The position numbers and the translations under genes were made by a program. The notes beneath the pieces are model-generated. The model worked only from the letters and a program-made list of their open reading frames with translations. It was not told where the DNA came from and did not search any database. From the NCBI GenBank assembly GCA_964555735.1, contig CAZKTS010000129.1:1-64000 (forward strand): a stretch of DNA of 64,000 bases. Direction: 5' to 3'. Numbering within the stretch: the stretch's first letter is position 1; the number at the start of each line of letters is the position of its first letter. Origin of the DNA: CAZKTS01 sp964555735 (lineage in GTDB: Bacteria > Actinomycetota > Acidimicrobiia > IMCC26256 > PALSA-555). Below, piece by piece: positions 41,950 through 51,302 of this stretch.

Positions 41950-41976
41950 CTGTTTAATCGCACAGGCATCAAACAG
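41950..41976. promoter_or_regulatory. 27-bp inverted repeat, likely rhamnose-regulator operator
   Basis: Arms CTGTTTAAT and ATCAAACAG are separated by 9 bp, with 8 of 9 positions complementary. It ends 8 bp before the aldolase ATG, where it would block initiation. DeoR regulators bind such AT-rich repeats, and this is the only strong one by the operon. Confidence 0.6.
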
Positions 41977-42128
41977 CAAGATCGCGGGCCGCAAGGTCCT
42001 ACCAGCTGCTTGCGGAGGGTAGGTCTGTTCGTTAGCGTCCGATCGCACACGAACGCTCAGGCGTTCGGCGAAGCGCGAGGGGGGAGCGGCGTGGTGCCCA
42101 GAACCGTGACGAGCGGGTTGCGGCGAGA

Positions 42129-42143
42129 GATAACGCTGGTACA
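42129..42143 (+). promoter_or_regulatory. 15-bp inverted repeat (site 3) at the transporter promoter
   Basis: GATAAC-GCT-GGTACA, 33 bp before the GTG at 42177, overlapping a possible -10 TACATT (42140-42145). It is closely like site 4, including the following TTCC. It would put the transporter and perhaps the rhamnosidase under the same regulator as the oxidative genes. Confidence 0.5.
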
Positions 42144-42176
42144 TTCCCGCGCTTGCCCGGGGACGGCGGTGCACGC

Positions 42177-44381
42177 GTGACGCAGACGTCGGACGACGCG
42201 AGCGCTTCTGACCTCGCGGTCGCGGTCCTCGACGCCGAGGCCGAGCGCGAGGCGCGCCAAGCCGCCGAACAGCACGAGGTGGTCTTCCCCGACGACCTCC
42301 TGCCCGGCGTCGGCGGGCCGCAGCTCACGCTGCGCGAAGGCCTGCGCGTCGGCGGGATCGCCACGTTCGTCGTGTTGCTCATCCTCGCGTCGCTCGACGA
42401 GCTCGAGGCCGCGGCGCTCAGCGTCCTTGCCCCCGATCTGCGCGACGCGCTCGGCGTGAGCAACGGCACCATCGTCTTCCTCGCCGCGGCGTCGGGTGCC
42501 TTCATCGTGCTCGGTGCCCTCCCGATGGGATGGCTCGCCGATCGCCACCGCCGGCCGCCGATCATCGGCTGGGCCAACATCGCGTTCGCGGCGTTCGTCA
42601 CCTGCTGTGGACTCGTGACGAGCGCCTTCCAGCTCTTCTGGGCGCGTCTCGGTGTCGGCATCGCGAAGTCGAACAACATCCCCGTGCACTCGTCGTTGAT
42701 CGCGGACACCTACCCGATCACGGTGCGCGGCCGCATCAGCGCCTCGATGGCCATGGGCGCGCGTCTCGTCGGCGTCCTGAGTCCCGTCCTGGTCGGCGGC
42801 ATCGTCGCATTGGCCGGCGGCGACGACGCCTGGCGGTGGCCGTTCCTCCTGCTCGGGTTCCCGGTGGCGATCGTCGCCCTCTTCGCCTTCAAGCTCCGCG
42901 AGCCGCCGCGAGGCCAGTTCGAGATGCAGGACGTCCTCGGCGAGGTCATCGACGACGCGCAGCCCGCCCCGATCTCCGTGGAAGCGGCGTTCGCCCGCCT
43001 CTGGCAGATCCGGACGATCAAGACCGTGATCGTCGCGTTTGCCGCGATGGGCTTCGGTCTCTTCACCGGCCCGGTGCTCGCGAACCTCTACATGGACGAG
43101 CACTTCGGCACGAAGGCCTTCGAACGAGGCGTGCTCGGCACCGTCGGCGGTCTCGGGGTGCTGCTCGTCCTCCCGTTCGTCGGACGCCACTACGACCGGC
43201 TGTACCGCCGAGACCCCGCTCGCGCGCTGGGTCTGCTGGGCATCGTGATCCTGCCGGCAGCGTTGCTCGCACCCGTCCAGTACTTCATGCCGAACGTCGT
43301 GCTGTTCACGATCCTCGGCATCCCGCAGCTCATCCTGTTGACGATCTCGTACACGATGGTCGCGCCCGTCTTGCAGTCCGTCGTCCCGTACCGCCTGCGC
43401 GGCATGGGCGCGGCACTGGGTGCGATCTACATCTTCTTCATCGGCGCCACGGGCGGAGCGCTGCTCTCGGCCCTGCTCACCGACGAGTTCGGTCCCCGGG
43501 TCGCGGCCCTCACGCTCGTCATCCCGTCGACGCTGATCGGTGGCTTCCTGATCATTCGCGGCGCGTCGTTCATCAAGAACGACCTCTCCCTCGTCGTCGC
43601 CGAGCTCCGAGAGGAGCTCGACGAGCACCAGCGTCAACAAGCTGCCCCCGATGACATCCCGGCACTCCAGGTGAACGACATCGACTTCGCGTACGGACCC
43701 GTCCAGGTGCTCTTCGACGTCGACTTCGAGGTTCGACGGGGTGAGGTCCTCGCGCTCCTCGGCACCAACGGCGCCGGGAAGTCCACGCTCCTGCGTGCCA
43801 TCGCCGGACTCGGGACGCCGGCGCGCGGCGTCGTGCGACTCCACGGGCGCACGATCACGTACACGACCCCCGAACAGCGCGCCCGGATGGGTATCCGGAT
43901 GCTGCTCGGCGGCAAGGGCGTCTTCCCTGCGATGACGGTGCGGGAGAACCTCGAGATGGCCGCGTTCGTCTACCGGGACGACCGCGACGACTTCGACCGG
44001 CGGCTGCGCCGCGCCGTGGACCTGTTCCCGACGCTCGGCGACAAGCACGGCGCGCTCGCGTCGACGCTTTCCGGGGGCCAGCAGCAGATGCTCGCCCTCG
44101 CGATGACGCTCCTGCACGATCCGGAGGTCCTCGCGATCGACGAGCTCTCCCTCGGGCTCGCGCCCGTGCTCGTCCAGGAGCTGCTCTCGGTGCTCGAGCG
44201 CCTCAAGGCCGAGGGGATGACGATCATCCTCGTCGAGCAGTCGCTCAACATCGCCCTCTCGGTCGCCGACCGCGCGGTGTTCCTCGAGAAGGGCCAGGTT
44301 CGATTCAGCGGCCCCGCCGGCGATCTCGTCGGCCGTGACGATCTCGCGCGCGCGGTGTTCCTCGGCACGGAGGGCGGCTAG
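42177..44381 (+). CDS. MFS transporter fused to LivF-type ABC ATPase
   Basis: 734 residues from GTG 42177 (a TTG at 42153 is possible and would give a nearly leaderless mRNA). Residues about 45-460 form a twelve-helix MFS carrier with GWLADRHRRPPIIG after helix 2. Residues about 495-734 form an ABC ATPase of LivF type: Walker A GTNGAGKST (from 529), signature LSGGQQQM, Walker B VLAIDELSLGLAP and LVEQSLNIAL. Joining a secondary carrier to a high-affinity amide/amino acid (HAAT) ATPase is unusual. The stop overlaps the next gene, which encodes both HAAT permeases and the second ATPase, so together they supply all cytoplasmic and membrane parts of an importer. Confidence 0.9.
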   Translation: MTQTSDDASASDLAVAVLDAEAEREARQAAEQHEVVFPDDLLPGVGGPQLTLREGLRVGGIATFVVLLILASLDELEAAALSVLAPDLRDALGVSNGTIVFLAAASGAFIVLGALPMGWLADRHRRPPIIGWANIAFAAFVTCCGLVTSAFQLFWARLGVGIAKSNNIPVHSSLIADTYPITVRGRISASMAMGARLVGVLSPVLVGGIVALAGGDDAWRWPFLLLGFPVAIVALFAFKLREPPRGQFEMQDVLGEVIDDAQPAPISVEAAFARLWQIRTIKTVIVAFAAMGFGLFTGPVLANLYMDEHFGTKAFERGVLGTVGGLGVLLVLPFVGRHYDRLYRRDPARALGLLGIVILPAALLAPVQYFMPNVVLFTILGIPQLILLTISYTMVAPVLQSVVPYRLRGMGAALGAIYIFFIGATGGALLSALLTDEFGPRVAALTLVIPSTLIGGFLIIRGASFIKNDLSLVVAELREELDEHQRQQAAPDDIPALQVNDIDFAYGPVQVLFDVDFEVRRGEVLALLGTNGAGKSTLLRAIAGLGTPARGVVRLHGRTITYTTPEQRARMGIRMLLGGKGVFPAMTVRENLEMAAFVYRDDRDDFDRRLRRAVDLFPTLGDKHGALASTLSGGQQQMLALAMTLLHDPEVLAIDELSLGLAPVLVQELLSVLERLKAEGMTIILVEQSLNIALSVADRAVFLEKGQVRFSGPAGDLVGRDDLARAVFLGTEGG

Positions 44382-47215
44382 TGGTCCTCGCGACGACGTG
44401 GATCACCGAGCAGCTCGTCTTCGACGGCGTGATCACCGGTCTCGTGATCGGCCTCCTCGCGATGGGCATCGTGCTCATCTATCGCTCGACGCGCGTCATC
44501 AACTTCGCGGTCGGGAACATGGGACTGGTCGGAGCGAGCCTTCTCGCGATCTTGTCGATCAACTACGGCGTCCCGTTCTGGATCGCGGCGATCGTCGCCC
44601 TCTTCGTCGGCACGCTCTTCGGCGTCGCGATGGAGCTCATCGTCATCCGGCGCTTGTTCTTCGCGCCGCGTGTCATCGTGCTCGTGGCCACCATCGGGAT
44701 CTCCGGCCTCGCGCTCGCGATCGTCACTGCCTATCCGGAGCTCGACAGCTTCTCGTCCGGATATCCGGTGGCGACCGACACGATCTGGAGCGATGTGGCC
44801 GGTGTGCGGATCACCGGCCCGCAGCTCTCCGTGCTCGTCGCGGTCCCGATCGTCACGCTGGTCCTCGGCTGGTTCCTCAACCGCACCTTGCTCGGCAAGA
44901 CGGTCAAGGCGTCGGCCGAGAATCCCGACCTCGCCCGTCTCCAAGGCATCAACCCGAAGCTCGTCTCAACCGCGGTGTGGGCCATCGCCGGCTTCCTCGC
45001 GACGCTCACCATGATCCTCGTCGCCGGCCAGAGCGGCTCTGCGACCGACCTCGTCACGCTCGGTCCCAACACGCTCGTCCGTGCGCTCGCCGCGGCGGTG
45101 ATCGCCGGGATGGTCTCGTTCCCCCGAGCCATGTTCGCCGGCGTCGCGATCGGGATCGTTCAAGCCGTCATCGGCTTCAACTACCTCGACAAGCCCGGCC
45201 TCATCGACGGGTTGCTCTTCGTCGCGATCCTGATCGCCGTCGCGGTCCAGAGTCGCCACGGTCGCCAAGAGACCCAGACCTTCGCGTTCACGCCGAAGGT
45301 GCGAGCGATCCCCGACCAGCTGCGGGATCTGTGGTGGGTGCGCCACCTCAACCGGATCGTCCTCGGCGCGCTCGTCGTCGTCGCGATCCTCGTGCCATTG
45401 GTCATCACCGCCCCGTCGCGACACCTCCTCTACGCGACGATCGGGGGCTTCGCGATCTGCGCGCTCTCGCTCACGGTCCTCACGGGATGGGGCGGCCAGC
45501 TGTCGCTCGGGCAGATGGCGTTCGCGGGCATCGGTGCGCTCACCGCCGCCGCCCTGACTCGTGGGTTGGAGCTCGATCTCGGCGTCGTCAACCTCGAGCT
45601 CGGGGGCTTGCCGTTCCTCGTTTCGATCCTTCTCGCGGCCATGGTCACCGCAGCGTTCGCGGCGCTCATCGGGCTCGGCGCGCTCCGAGTCCGAGGGCTC
45701 TTGCTCGCGGTCAGCACCTTCGCGTTCGCGGTCGCGGCCCAGCAGTACCTCTACCGCCAGCCGGTGTTCTCGGACGGCTCCTCGTCGACCGTGGCGTTTC
45801 CTCGCGGGACGCTGTTCGGTCTCGACCTCTCGTCGCAGCGCTCCTACTACTACGTCGTCCTCGCCGTGTTGGTCCTCGCGGTGCTCTTCGTCAGCCGGCT
45901 TCGGCGGACCGGGATCGGACGCACGACGATCGCGGTGCGCGACAACGAGGACAGCGCAGCGGGGTACACCGTCTCGACCGCGGTGACCAAGCTGCGCGCG
46001 TTCGCGATCGCCGGCGGTCTCGCGGGCGTCGGAGGCGCGCTCCTCGCCGGCGCACTCGAGAGTGTGCCGTTCACGGAGCGGTTCTTCCTCGTCGGCGACT
46101 CGCTGCTGCTCGTGTCGATCGTCGTGATCGGCGGGATCGCGTCGCCGATGGGCGCGGTCCTCGGCGCGCTCTGGGTGATCGGTCTGCCGGCGTTCTTCCC
46201 CGACAACAACCTCGTGCCGCTCTTCACCTCGAGCATCGGGCTCCTGGTGCTCCTGCTCTACTTCCCGGGCGGCTTCGTCCAGATCGCGTACGCGACACGA
46301 GATGCGTTCCTGGCCTGGGCCGCGCAGCGGACCCAGGCACCGACGCAGCCGCGTCAGGTCGAGACCCCGGCGATGCTCCGCCGTGCCCCCGACCCACTCC
46401 CGGAGGGCATCGCCGCGCTCGAGGTCCGCGACGTCCGGGTGCGCTTCAGCGGCATCGTCGCCGTCGATGGCGCCTCCATCACCGTGGGGGCCAACGAGAT
46501 CGTCGGTCTGATCGGGACGAACGGCGCGGGCAAGTCGACGCTGATGAACGCCATCGGAGGCTTCGTCCGATCGACGGGCACGGTCACGCTGCTCGGCCAG
46601 GACGTCTCGCGACTGTCATCCGCGCAGCGCGCGCGGCGGGGGCTCGGCCGCACGTTCCAGGCTGCCCGCCTCTTTCCCGAGCTGACCGTGCGCGAGACGA
46701 TCGAGGTCGCACTCGAAGCCCGGGGACGTACCGGCTTCCTGGGCACTTCCCTCTGCCTTCCCCGTGCCACCGCGCGCGAGCGAGCTCGGCACGCGGAAGC
46801 CGGAGAGCTCGTGGCGTTCCTCGGGCTCGGTCGCTACGCGGACGCCCGCATCGCGGACCTCTCGACGGGCACTCGCCGGATCGTCGAGCTCGCCGGCCTG
46901 CTCGCGCTCGATGCGCGCGTCTTGTGCCTCGACGAGCCGACCGCAGGGCTCGCGCAGCGCGAGACGGAGGCGTTCGGCCCGCTGATCGCGGAGATCCGCC
47001 GCGAGCTCGGAGCCTCGATGCTCGTCATCGAGCACGACATGCCGCTGATCATGGGCATCAGCGACCGGGTCTACTGCCTCGAAGTCGGCAAGGTCATCGC
47101 GGAAGGCCTTCCCGACGTCGTGCGGCACGACGTCAAGGTCGTCGCGAGCTACCTCGGCACCGACGAGCGAGCGATCGCTCGCAGCGGTGCCGCAACTGAT
47201 GGCACGTCAACCTGA
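44381..47215 (+). CDS. LivH-LivM-LivG fused HAAT-type ABC transporter
   Basis: 944 residues from a GTG sharing a base with the preceding TAG. Residues 1-290 are the first permease (LivH-like, IYRSTRVINFAVGNMG), 320-650 the second (LivM-like, LTGWGGQLSLGQMAFAGIGA), and 675-944 the LivG-like ATPase with Walker A GTNGAGKST (from 712), signature LSTGTRRIVELA and Walker B VLCLDEPTAGLA. With the LivF domain of the upstream gene and the binding protein downstream this is a full branched-chain-type importer condensed into two membrane polypeptides. Hydrophobic carboxylates, amides or glycosides are candidate cargo. Confidence 0.92.
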   Translation: MVLATTWITEQLVFDGVITGLVIGLLAMGIVLIYRSTRVINFAVGNMGLVGASLLAILSINYGVPFWIAAIVALFVGTLFGVAMELIVIRRLFFAPRVIVLVATIGISGLALAIVTAYPELDSFSSGYPVATDTIWSDVAGVRITGPQLSVLVAVPIVTLVLGWFLNRTLLGKTVKASAENPDLARLQGINPKLVSTAVWAIAGFLATLTMILVAGQSGSATDLVTLGPNTLVRALAAAVIAGMVSFPRAMFAGVAIGIVQAVIGFNYLDKPGLIDGLLFVAILIAVAVQSRHGRQETQTFAFTPKVRAIPDQLRDLWWVRHLNRIVLGALVVVAILVPLVITAPSRHLLYATIGGFAICALSLTVLTGWGGQLSLGQMAFAGIGALTAAALTRGLELDLGVVNLELGGLPFLVSILLAAMVTAAFAALIGLGALRVRGLLLAVSTFAFAVAAQQYLYRQPVFSDGSSSTVAFPRGTLFGLDLSSQRSYYYVVLAVLVLAVLFVSRLRRTGIGRTTIAVRDNEDSAAGYTVSTAVTKLRAFAIAGGLAGVGGALLAGALESVPFTERFFLVGDSLLLVSIVVIGGIASPMGAVLGALWVIGLPAFFPDNNLVPLFTSSIGLLVLLLYFPGGFVQIAYATRDAFLAWAAQRTQAPTQPRQVETPAMLRRAPDPLPEGIAALEVRDVRVRFSGIVAVDGASITVGANEIVGLIGTNGAGKSTLMNAIGGFVRSTGTVTLLGQDVSRLSSAQRARRGLGRTFQAARLFPELTVRETIEVALEARGRTGFLGTSLCLPRATARERARHAEAGELVAFLGLGRYADARIADLSTGTRRIVELAGLLALDARVLCLDEPTAGLAQRETEAFGPLIAEIRRELGASMLVIEHDMPLIMGISDRVYCLEVGKVIAEGLPDVVRHDVKVVASYLGTDERAIARSGAATDGTST

Positions 47216-47234
47216 TCTCGATGAAAGGAACGTC

Positions 47235-48470
47235 ATGCGAAAGCTGATCGGAGCGTGCACCGCGCTCGTTCTCGTCCTGGGGAGCGTCGGCATCGCCGGC
47301 GCGTCGGCCCCGACGCAGAGCACGCCCGGTGTCACCAAGGACGACATCAAGGTCGGAGTCACCTACATCGACTTCTCGGAGATCCGAGACATCGTCGACA
47401 TCGACCACGGTGACTACGAAGCTGCGTACAACGCGGTCATCGCGGACCTGAACAAGAACGGGGGGATCAACGGCCGCAAGGTCGTCCCGGTGTTCGCTCC
47501 GGTCAGCCCGGTCGGCACCGTCCCGTCCCAGGAAGCGTGCGTCAAGCTCACCGAGGACGAGAAGGTCTTCGCGGCCATCGGCTTCTTCAACCAGGACGCG
47601 CCGCTGTGCTACTTGGAGCAACACGACACGCCGATCGTGGGCGGCAACATGACGCAGGAGTACCTCGCGCGCGCGAAGGCGCCCTGGTTCTCGGCCGAGA
47701 GCGGTGACGGCACCGTCGAGCAGGTCGTCCAGGCGTTCGCCGACGACGGGGCGTTCAAGCAGAAGAAGCTCGGCATCGTGACGACCGTCCAGGAGAAGGG
47801 CGTGCTCGACGACACCGTGCTGCCGACGCTGAAGAAGAACAAGGTCAAGGGCACCTCGGCGATCATCGATGTCGCCGCCGACGACGTCACGGCCGGCGAG
47901 CAGCAGGCCGGGGTCATCGCGGAACGATTCGGCCAGGACGGCGTGGACACCGTGCTCGTCGTCGGGAACGCCATCCAGCTGTTCGCGTCGGCCCTCGGGA
48001 AGACCGATTACCGCCCACAGCTGCTGGCGACGAACCAGAACACGTACCTCGGCTACCTGGGGAACCCGGGCCACGACAAGACGGTCCTGGAGAACTCCAT
48101 CACCGGCGGCGTCGCGGTCGACTTCAACGAACCCGGCTACCTGAAGTGCAAGAAGCTCGTCGAGAAGGCCATCGGTGAGAAGATCAAGCACCCCGACGAT
48201 GTGGCTGACGGCGAGAAGGACTCGAGCGTCTCGACGTCGAACGCCTGCTACAACGTCGCGCTCTTCGCCGCCATCGCGAAGGCGGCCGGCAAGAACCTCA
48301 CGGTGAAGAGCTTCGGGAAGGCTGGCGACTCGTTGCAGACGGTCGACCTCCCCGGCTACGGGACCGTCACCTACGACCCGACGACCCGCGCCTACTCCCA
48401 GCCGATCTACCTGAACCGGTACGACGCCGCCCAAGACGACGTCGTCCAGGACGACCAGCCGGTCGGCTGA
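47235..48470 (+). CDS. ABC transporter substrate-binding protein (HAAT type), 1
   Basis: 411 residues from ATG 47235 with AAAGGA upstream. A Sec signal peptide (RKLIGACTALVLVLGSVGIAGASA) lacks a lipobox Cys right after the cleavage region. The mature part opens with GVTKDDIKVGVTYIDF and has NKNGGINGRKVVPVF, typical of periplasmic-binding-fold type I (LivJ-like) receptors. It lies 19 bp after the LivHMG gene and 8 bp before the rhamnosidase, so it likely binds the compound the rhamnosidase cleaves. Confidence 0.9.
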   Translation: MRKLIGACTALVLVLGSVGIAGASAPTQSTPGVTKDDIKVGVTYIDFSEIRDIVDIDHGDYEAAYNAVIADLNKNGGINGRKVVPVFAPVSPVGTVPSQEACVKLTEDEKVFAAIGFFNQDAPLCYLEQHDTPIVGGNMTQEYLARAKAPWFSAESGDGTVEQVVQAFADDGAFKQKKLGIVTTVQEKGVLDDTVLPTLKKNKVKGTSAIIDVAADDVTAGEQQAGVIAERFGQDGVDTVLVVGNAIQLFASALGKTDYRPQLLATNQNTYLGYLGNPGHDKTVLENSITGGVAVDFNEPGYLKCKKLVEKAIGEKIKHPDDVADGEKDSSVSTSNACYNVALFAAIAKAAGKNLTVKSFGKAGDSLQTVDLPGYGTVTYDPTTRAYSQPIYLNRYDAAQDDVVQDDQPVG

Positions 48471-48478
48471 GGAGCAAC

Positions 48479-51301
48479 GTGCTGAACGTCCTCGATCTCC
48501 GCTGCGAGCACCACGTCGATCCTCTGGGGATCGATGCCACCCGACCACGCCTGTCGTGGCGCACCGACACCGACGTCGCCGACTGGACCCAGGCGGCGTA
48601 CGAGCTCGACGTGCGCGACGCCGCGACCGGCGACGTGGTCTGGGGGACCGGCCGAGTCGAGTCGGACGACTCGGTCCTCGTTGCGTGGGCCGGACCCGAC
48701 CTGCGGGCCCGCCAGGCGTGCACCTGGCGGGCCCGGGTCTGGGGTGCCGACGGCATCGCGTCGGAGTGGAGCGCCCCGGCGACCTTCGAGGTCGGGCTGC
48801 TCGAGCCCGACGACTGGTCGGCGAGGTTCATCACGCCCGCGCTCGACGACGATGGGCGGGCGCGCACTCGCCCGTCGCCGTACCTACGGCGGCCCTTCAC
48901 GCTCGACGCGTCGGTGACGTCGGCGCGCCTGTACGTCACCGCCCTCGGCGTGTACGAGGTCGAGCTCAACGGTGTGCGGGTCGGTGACGAGGTGCTCGCG
49001 CCCGGGTGGTCGAGCTACCACCACCGCCTGCGGTATCAGACCCATGACGTCACCGATCTGGTCCGCGAGGGCGACAACGTCATCGGAGCCGTGCTCGCCG
49101 ACGGCTGGGCACGCGGCAACCTGATCGAGACGCGCGCGGTCTACACCGACCGCCTGGGTGTCTTGGCGCAGCTGGAGGTCACGCTGTCCGACGGCAGCAC
49201 GTGTGTCGTCGCCACCGACGACGCGTGGGTGACGTCGCCCGACGGCCCGATCCGTGAAGCCGATCTCTACAACGGCGAGGTCTACGACGCTCGCCAGGAG
49301 CTCGTCGGCTGGTCGGCCCCCGGCTACGACGCGTCGGCCTGGGCGGCGGTCGAGCCGCTCGAGCAGCCGCTCGACGTCCTGTGCGCACCGCCCGGTCCAC
49401 CCGTCCGGCGCATCGAGGAGGTCGCGCCGGTCGGGATCACCTCGGCCGCGTCCGGCGAGACGGTGATCGACTTCGGGCAGAACCTCGTGGGATGGGTTCG
49501 CATCCGCGTGCGCGGGGACGCGGGGGCGACCGTCACGCTGCGCCACGCCGAGATCGTCGAGGACGGCGAGCTCGTGGTGCGGCCGCTTCGATCGGCGAAG
49601 GCGACCGACATCTACACGCTGCGTGGGGATCCTGACGGCGAATCGTGGGAGCCGCGCTTCACGTTCCACGGCTTCCGCTACGTCGGGGTGAGTGGGTGGC
49701 CGGGCGAGCTCGCCACGGACGACGTGCGGGCAGTGGTCGTGCACTCCGACATGGCGCGGACCGGTTGGTTCGAGTGCTCGAACGCCCTCGTCAATCAGCT
49801 GCACGAGAACATCGTGTGGGGGATGCGCGGCAACTTCCTGGATGTGCCGACGGACTGCCCGCAACGCAGCGAGCGCCTCGGCTGGACCGGCGACATCCAG
49901 GTCTTCGGGCCCACCGCAGCCTTGCTCTACGACGTCTCCGGTGTGCTCACGAGCTGGCTCGCCGACCTCGCCGCGGAACAGACCGCAGAAGGCGTCGTGC
50001 CCTACGTGGTGCCGTCCGTCGAATCCGGCATGGTGAGTGCGACCTGTGGGTGGGGAGATGTCGCGACCATCCTGCCGATGGTGCTGCACGCGCACTATCG
50101 CGACGTCGGACTGCTCGAAGCGCACTACGAGTCCATGCGTCGCTGGGTCGAGTGTGAACGACGCGCCGCGGGTCCTGACCTGATCTGGGCGGGGGACTGG
50201 CAGTTCGGCGACTGGCTCGATCCCAAGGCGCCTCCGGATGATCCGAGCGCGGCGCGCACGAACCCTGACCTCCTCGCGACGGCCTTCTTCGCGTACTCGG
50301 CGCGGCTCCTCGCCGACGCGGCGGCGATCGTCGGCCGCTCCGATGATGCGCGCCGGTTCGGGCGGCTCGCCGAGGATGCTCGCGAAGCGTTTCGGGACGA
50401 GTTCAGCACCCGACGAGGGCGCCTGACCTCCGAGGCCCAGACCGCCTACGCGATCGCCCTCGGGTTGGAGCTCCTCGACGAGGAGCAGCGCGCCGGTGCG
50501 ACGGAGCGACTGGCGGTCCAGGTGCGCAACGACGGCAACGTCCTGGGCACCGGCTTCCTCGGCACGCCGTGGCTGTGTCCCGCACTCAGCGAGAACGGGC
50601 GCGACGACTTGGCGTACCGACTGCTCCTGCAGCAGCGATGTCCCTCGTGGCTCTATCCCGTCACCAAGGGCGCGACGACGATCTGGGAGCGCTGGGACGC
50701 GATCCGTCCGGACGGCTCCATCAACCCCGGAGGGATGCTGTCGTTCAACCACTACGCGTTCGGCGCGATCGGGGCCTGGCTGTACCACCGCGTCGCCGGC
50801 CTCGCGCCGGACGCGGCCGCCCCGGGGTGGAAGCGCTTCATCGTGGCGCCCCTCCCTGGTGGCGACCTGACGTCGGCGTCGGCGCGAGTCCGCACGCCGT
50901 TCGGCGTCGCATCGTCGGCGTGGACCCTCGACGATGGCCGGCTCGAGCTGCGGGTGACGGTCCCGCCGAACACTCGAGCGATCGTGACCGTCCCGGGCGA
51001 GCATGGGTCACCGCACGAGGTCGGTGCCGGCGAGCACATCTGGTCCGTCGACGTCGATCAGGAGGCGCTCGATCGGTGGATGCCGTCGCTCGCCGCGCCG
51101 TCGTTCGGTCCGGACACGCGGATGGCGGAGATCGCGAGTGCCCCGACCGTCATGGACGTGATCGTCAGCGTGGGGATGAAGGTCGTGAAGGTGGGTTCCC
51201 GCGAGGTGATCGGTGCGTGCACCGTGGCGGAGCTGATCGAGCGAGCCGAGCTCGACGACGAGGAAGCCGAGCGGCTGCTCGCCGCCGTGGCGGCACTCTG
51301 A
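48479..51301 (+). CDS. Alpha-L-rhamnosidase, GH78
   Basis: 940 residues from a GTG; GAGGAG at the end of the previous gene is its ribosome site. The N-terminal beta domains (about 1-350) precede an (alpha/alpha)6 barrel. The family catalytic region DVPTDCPQRSERLGWTGD holds the general acid Glu and conserved Asp residues, and TTIWERWDA the second Glu, matching Bacillus RhaB. There is no signal peptide, so cleavage of rhamnosides happens inside the cell after import. A C-terminal extension after about 860 (MDVIVSVGMKVVKVGSREVI) is not usual. Free L-rhamnose would feed the operon at 36.5-41.9 kb. Confidence 0.93.
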   Translation: MLNVLDLRCEHHVDPLGIDATRPRLSWRTDTDVADWTQAAYELDVRDAATGDVVWGTGRVESDDSVLVAWAGPDLRARQACTWRARVWGADGIASEWSAPATFEVGLLEPDDWSARFITPALDDDGRARTRPSPYLRRPFTLDASVTSARLYVTALGVYEVELNGVRVGDEVLAPGWSSYHHRLRYQTHDVTDLVREGDNVIGAVLADGWARGNLIETRAVYTDRLGVLAQLEVTLSDGSTCVVATDDAWVTSPDGPIREADLYNGEVYDARQELVGWSAPGYDASAWAAVEPLEQPLDVLCAPPGPPVRRIEEVAPVGITSAASGETVIDFGQNLVGWVRIRVRGDAGATVTLRHAEIVEDGELVVRPLRSAKATDIYTLRGDPDGESWEPRFTFHGFRYVGVSGWPGELATDDVRAVVVHSDMARTGWFECSNALVNQLHENIVWGMRGNFLDVPTDCPQRSERLGWTGDIQVFGPTAALLYDVSGVLTSWLADLAAEQTAEGVVPYVVPSVESGMVSATCGWGDVATILPMVLHAHYRDVGLLEAHYESMRRWVECERRAAGPDLIWAGDWQFGDWLDPKAPPDDPSAARTNPDLLATAFFAYSARLLADAAAIVGRSDDARRFGRLAEDAREAFRDEFSTRRGRLTSEAQTAYAIALGLELLDEEQRAGATERLAVQVRNDGNVLGTGFLGTPWLCPALSENGRDDLAYRLLLQQRCPSWLYPVTKGATTIWERWDAIRPDGSINPGGMLSFNHYAFGAIGAWLYHRVAGLAPDAAAPGWKRFIVAPLPGGDLTSASARVRTPFGVASSAWTLDDGRLELRVTVPPNTRAIVTVPGEHGSPHEVGAGEHIWSVDVDQEALDRWMPSLAAPSFGPDTRMAEIASAPTVMDVIVSVGMKVVKVGSREVIGACTVAELIERAELDDEEAERLLAAVAAL

Positions 51302-51302
51302 G

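Noticed and set aside
39833..42022. A 729-codon plus-strand frame opposite the rhamnose genes
   Set aside because: Low-complexity Arg/Gly/Asp-rich sequence; the minus-strand aldolase with catalytic motifs explains the DNA.
42057..44117. A 686-codon minus-strand frame opposite the MFS-LivF gene
   Set aside because: Charged low-complexity translation, while the plus strand has full MFS and ABC motifs.
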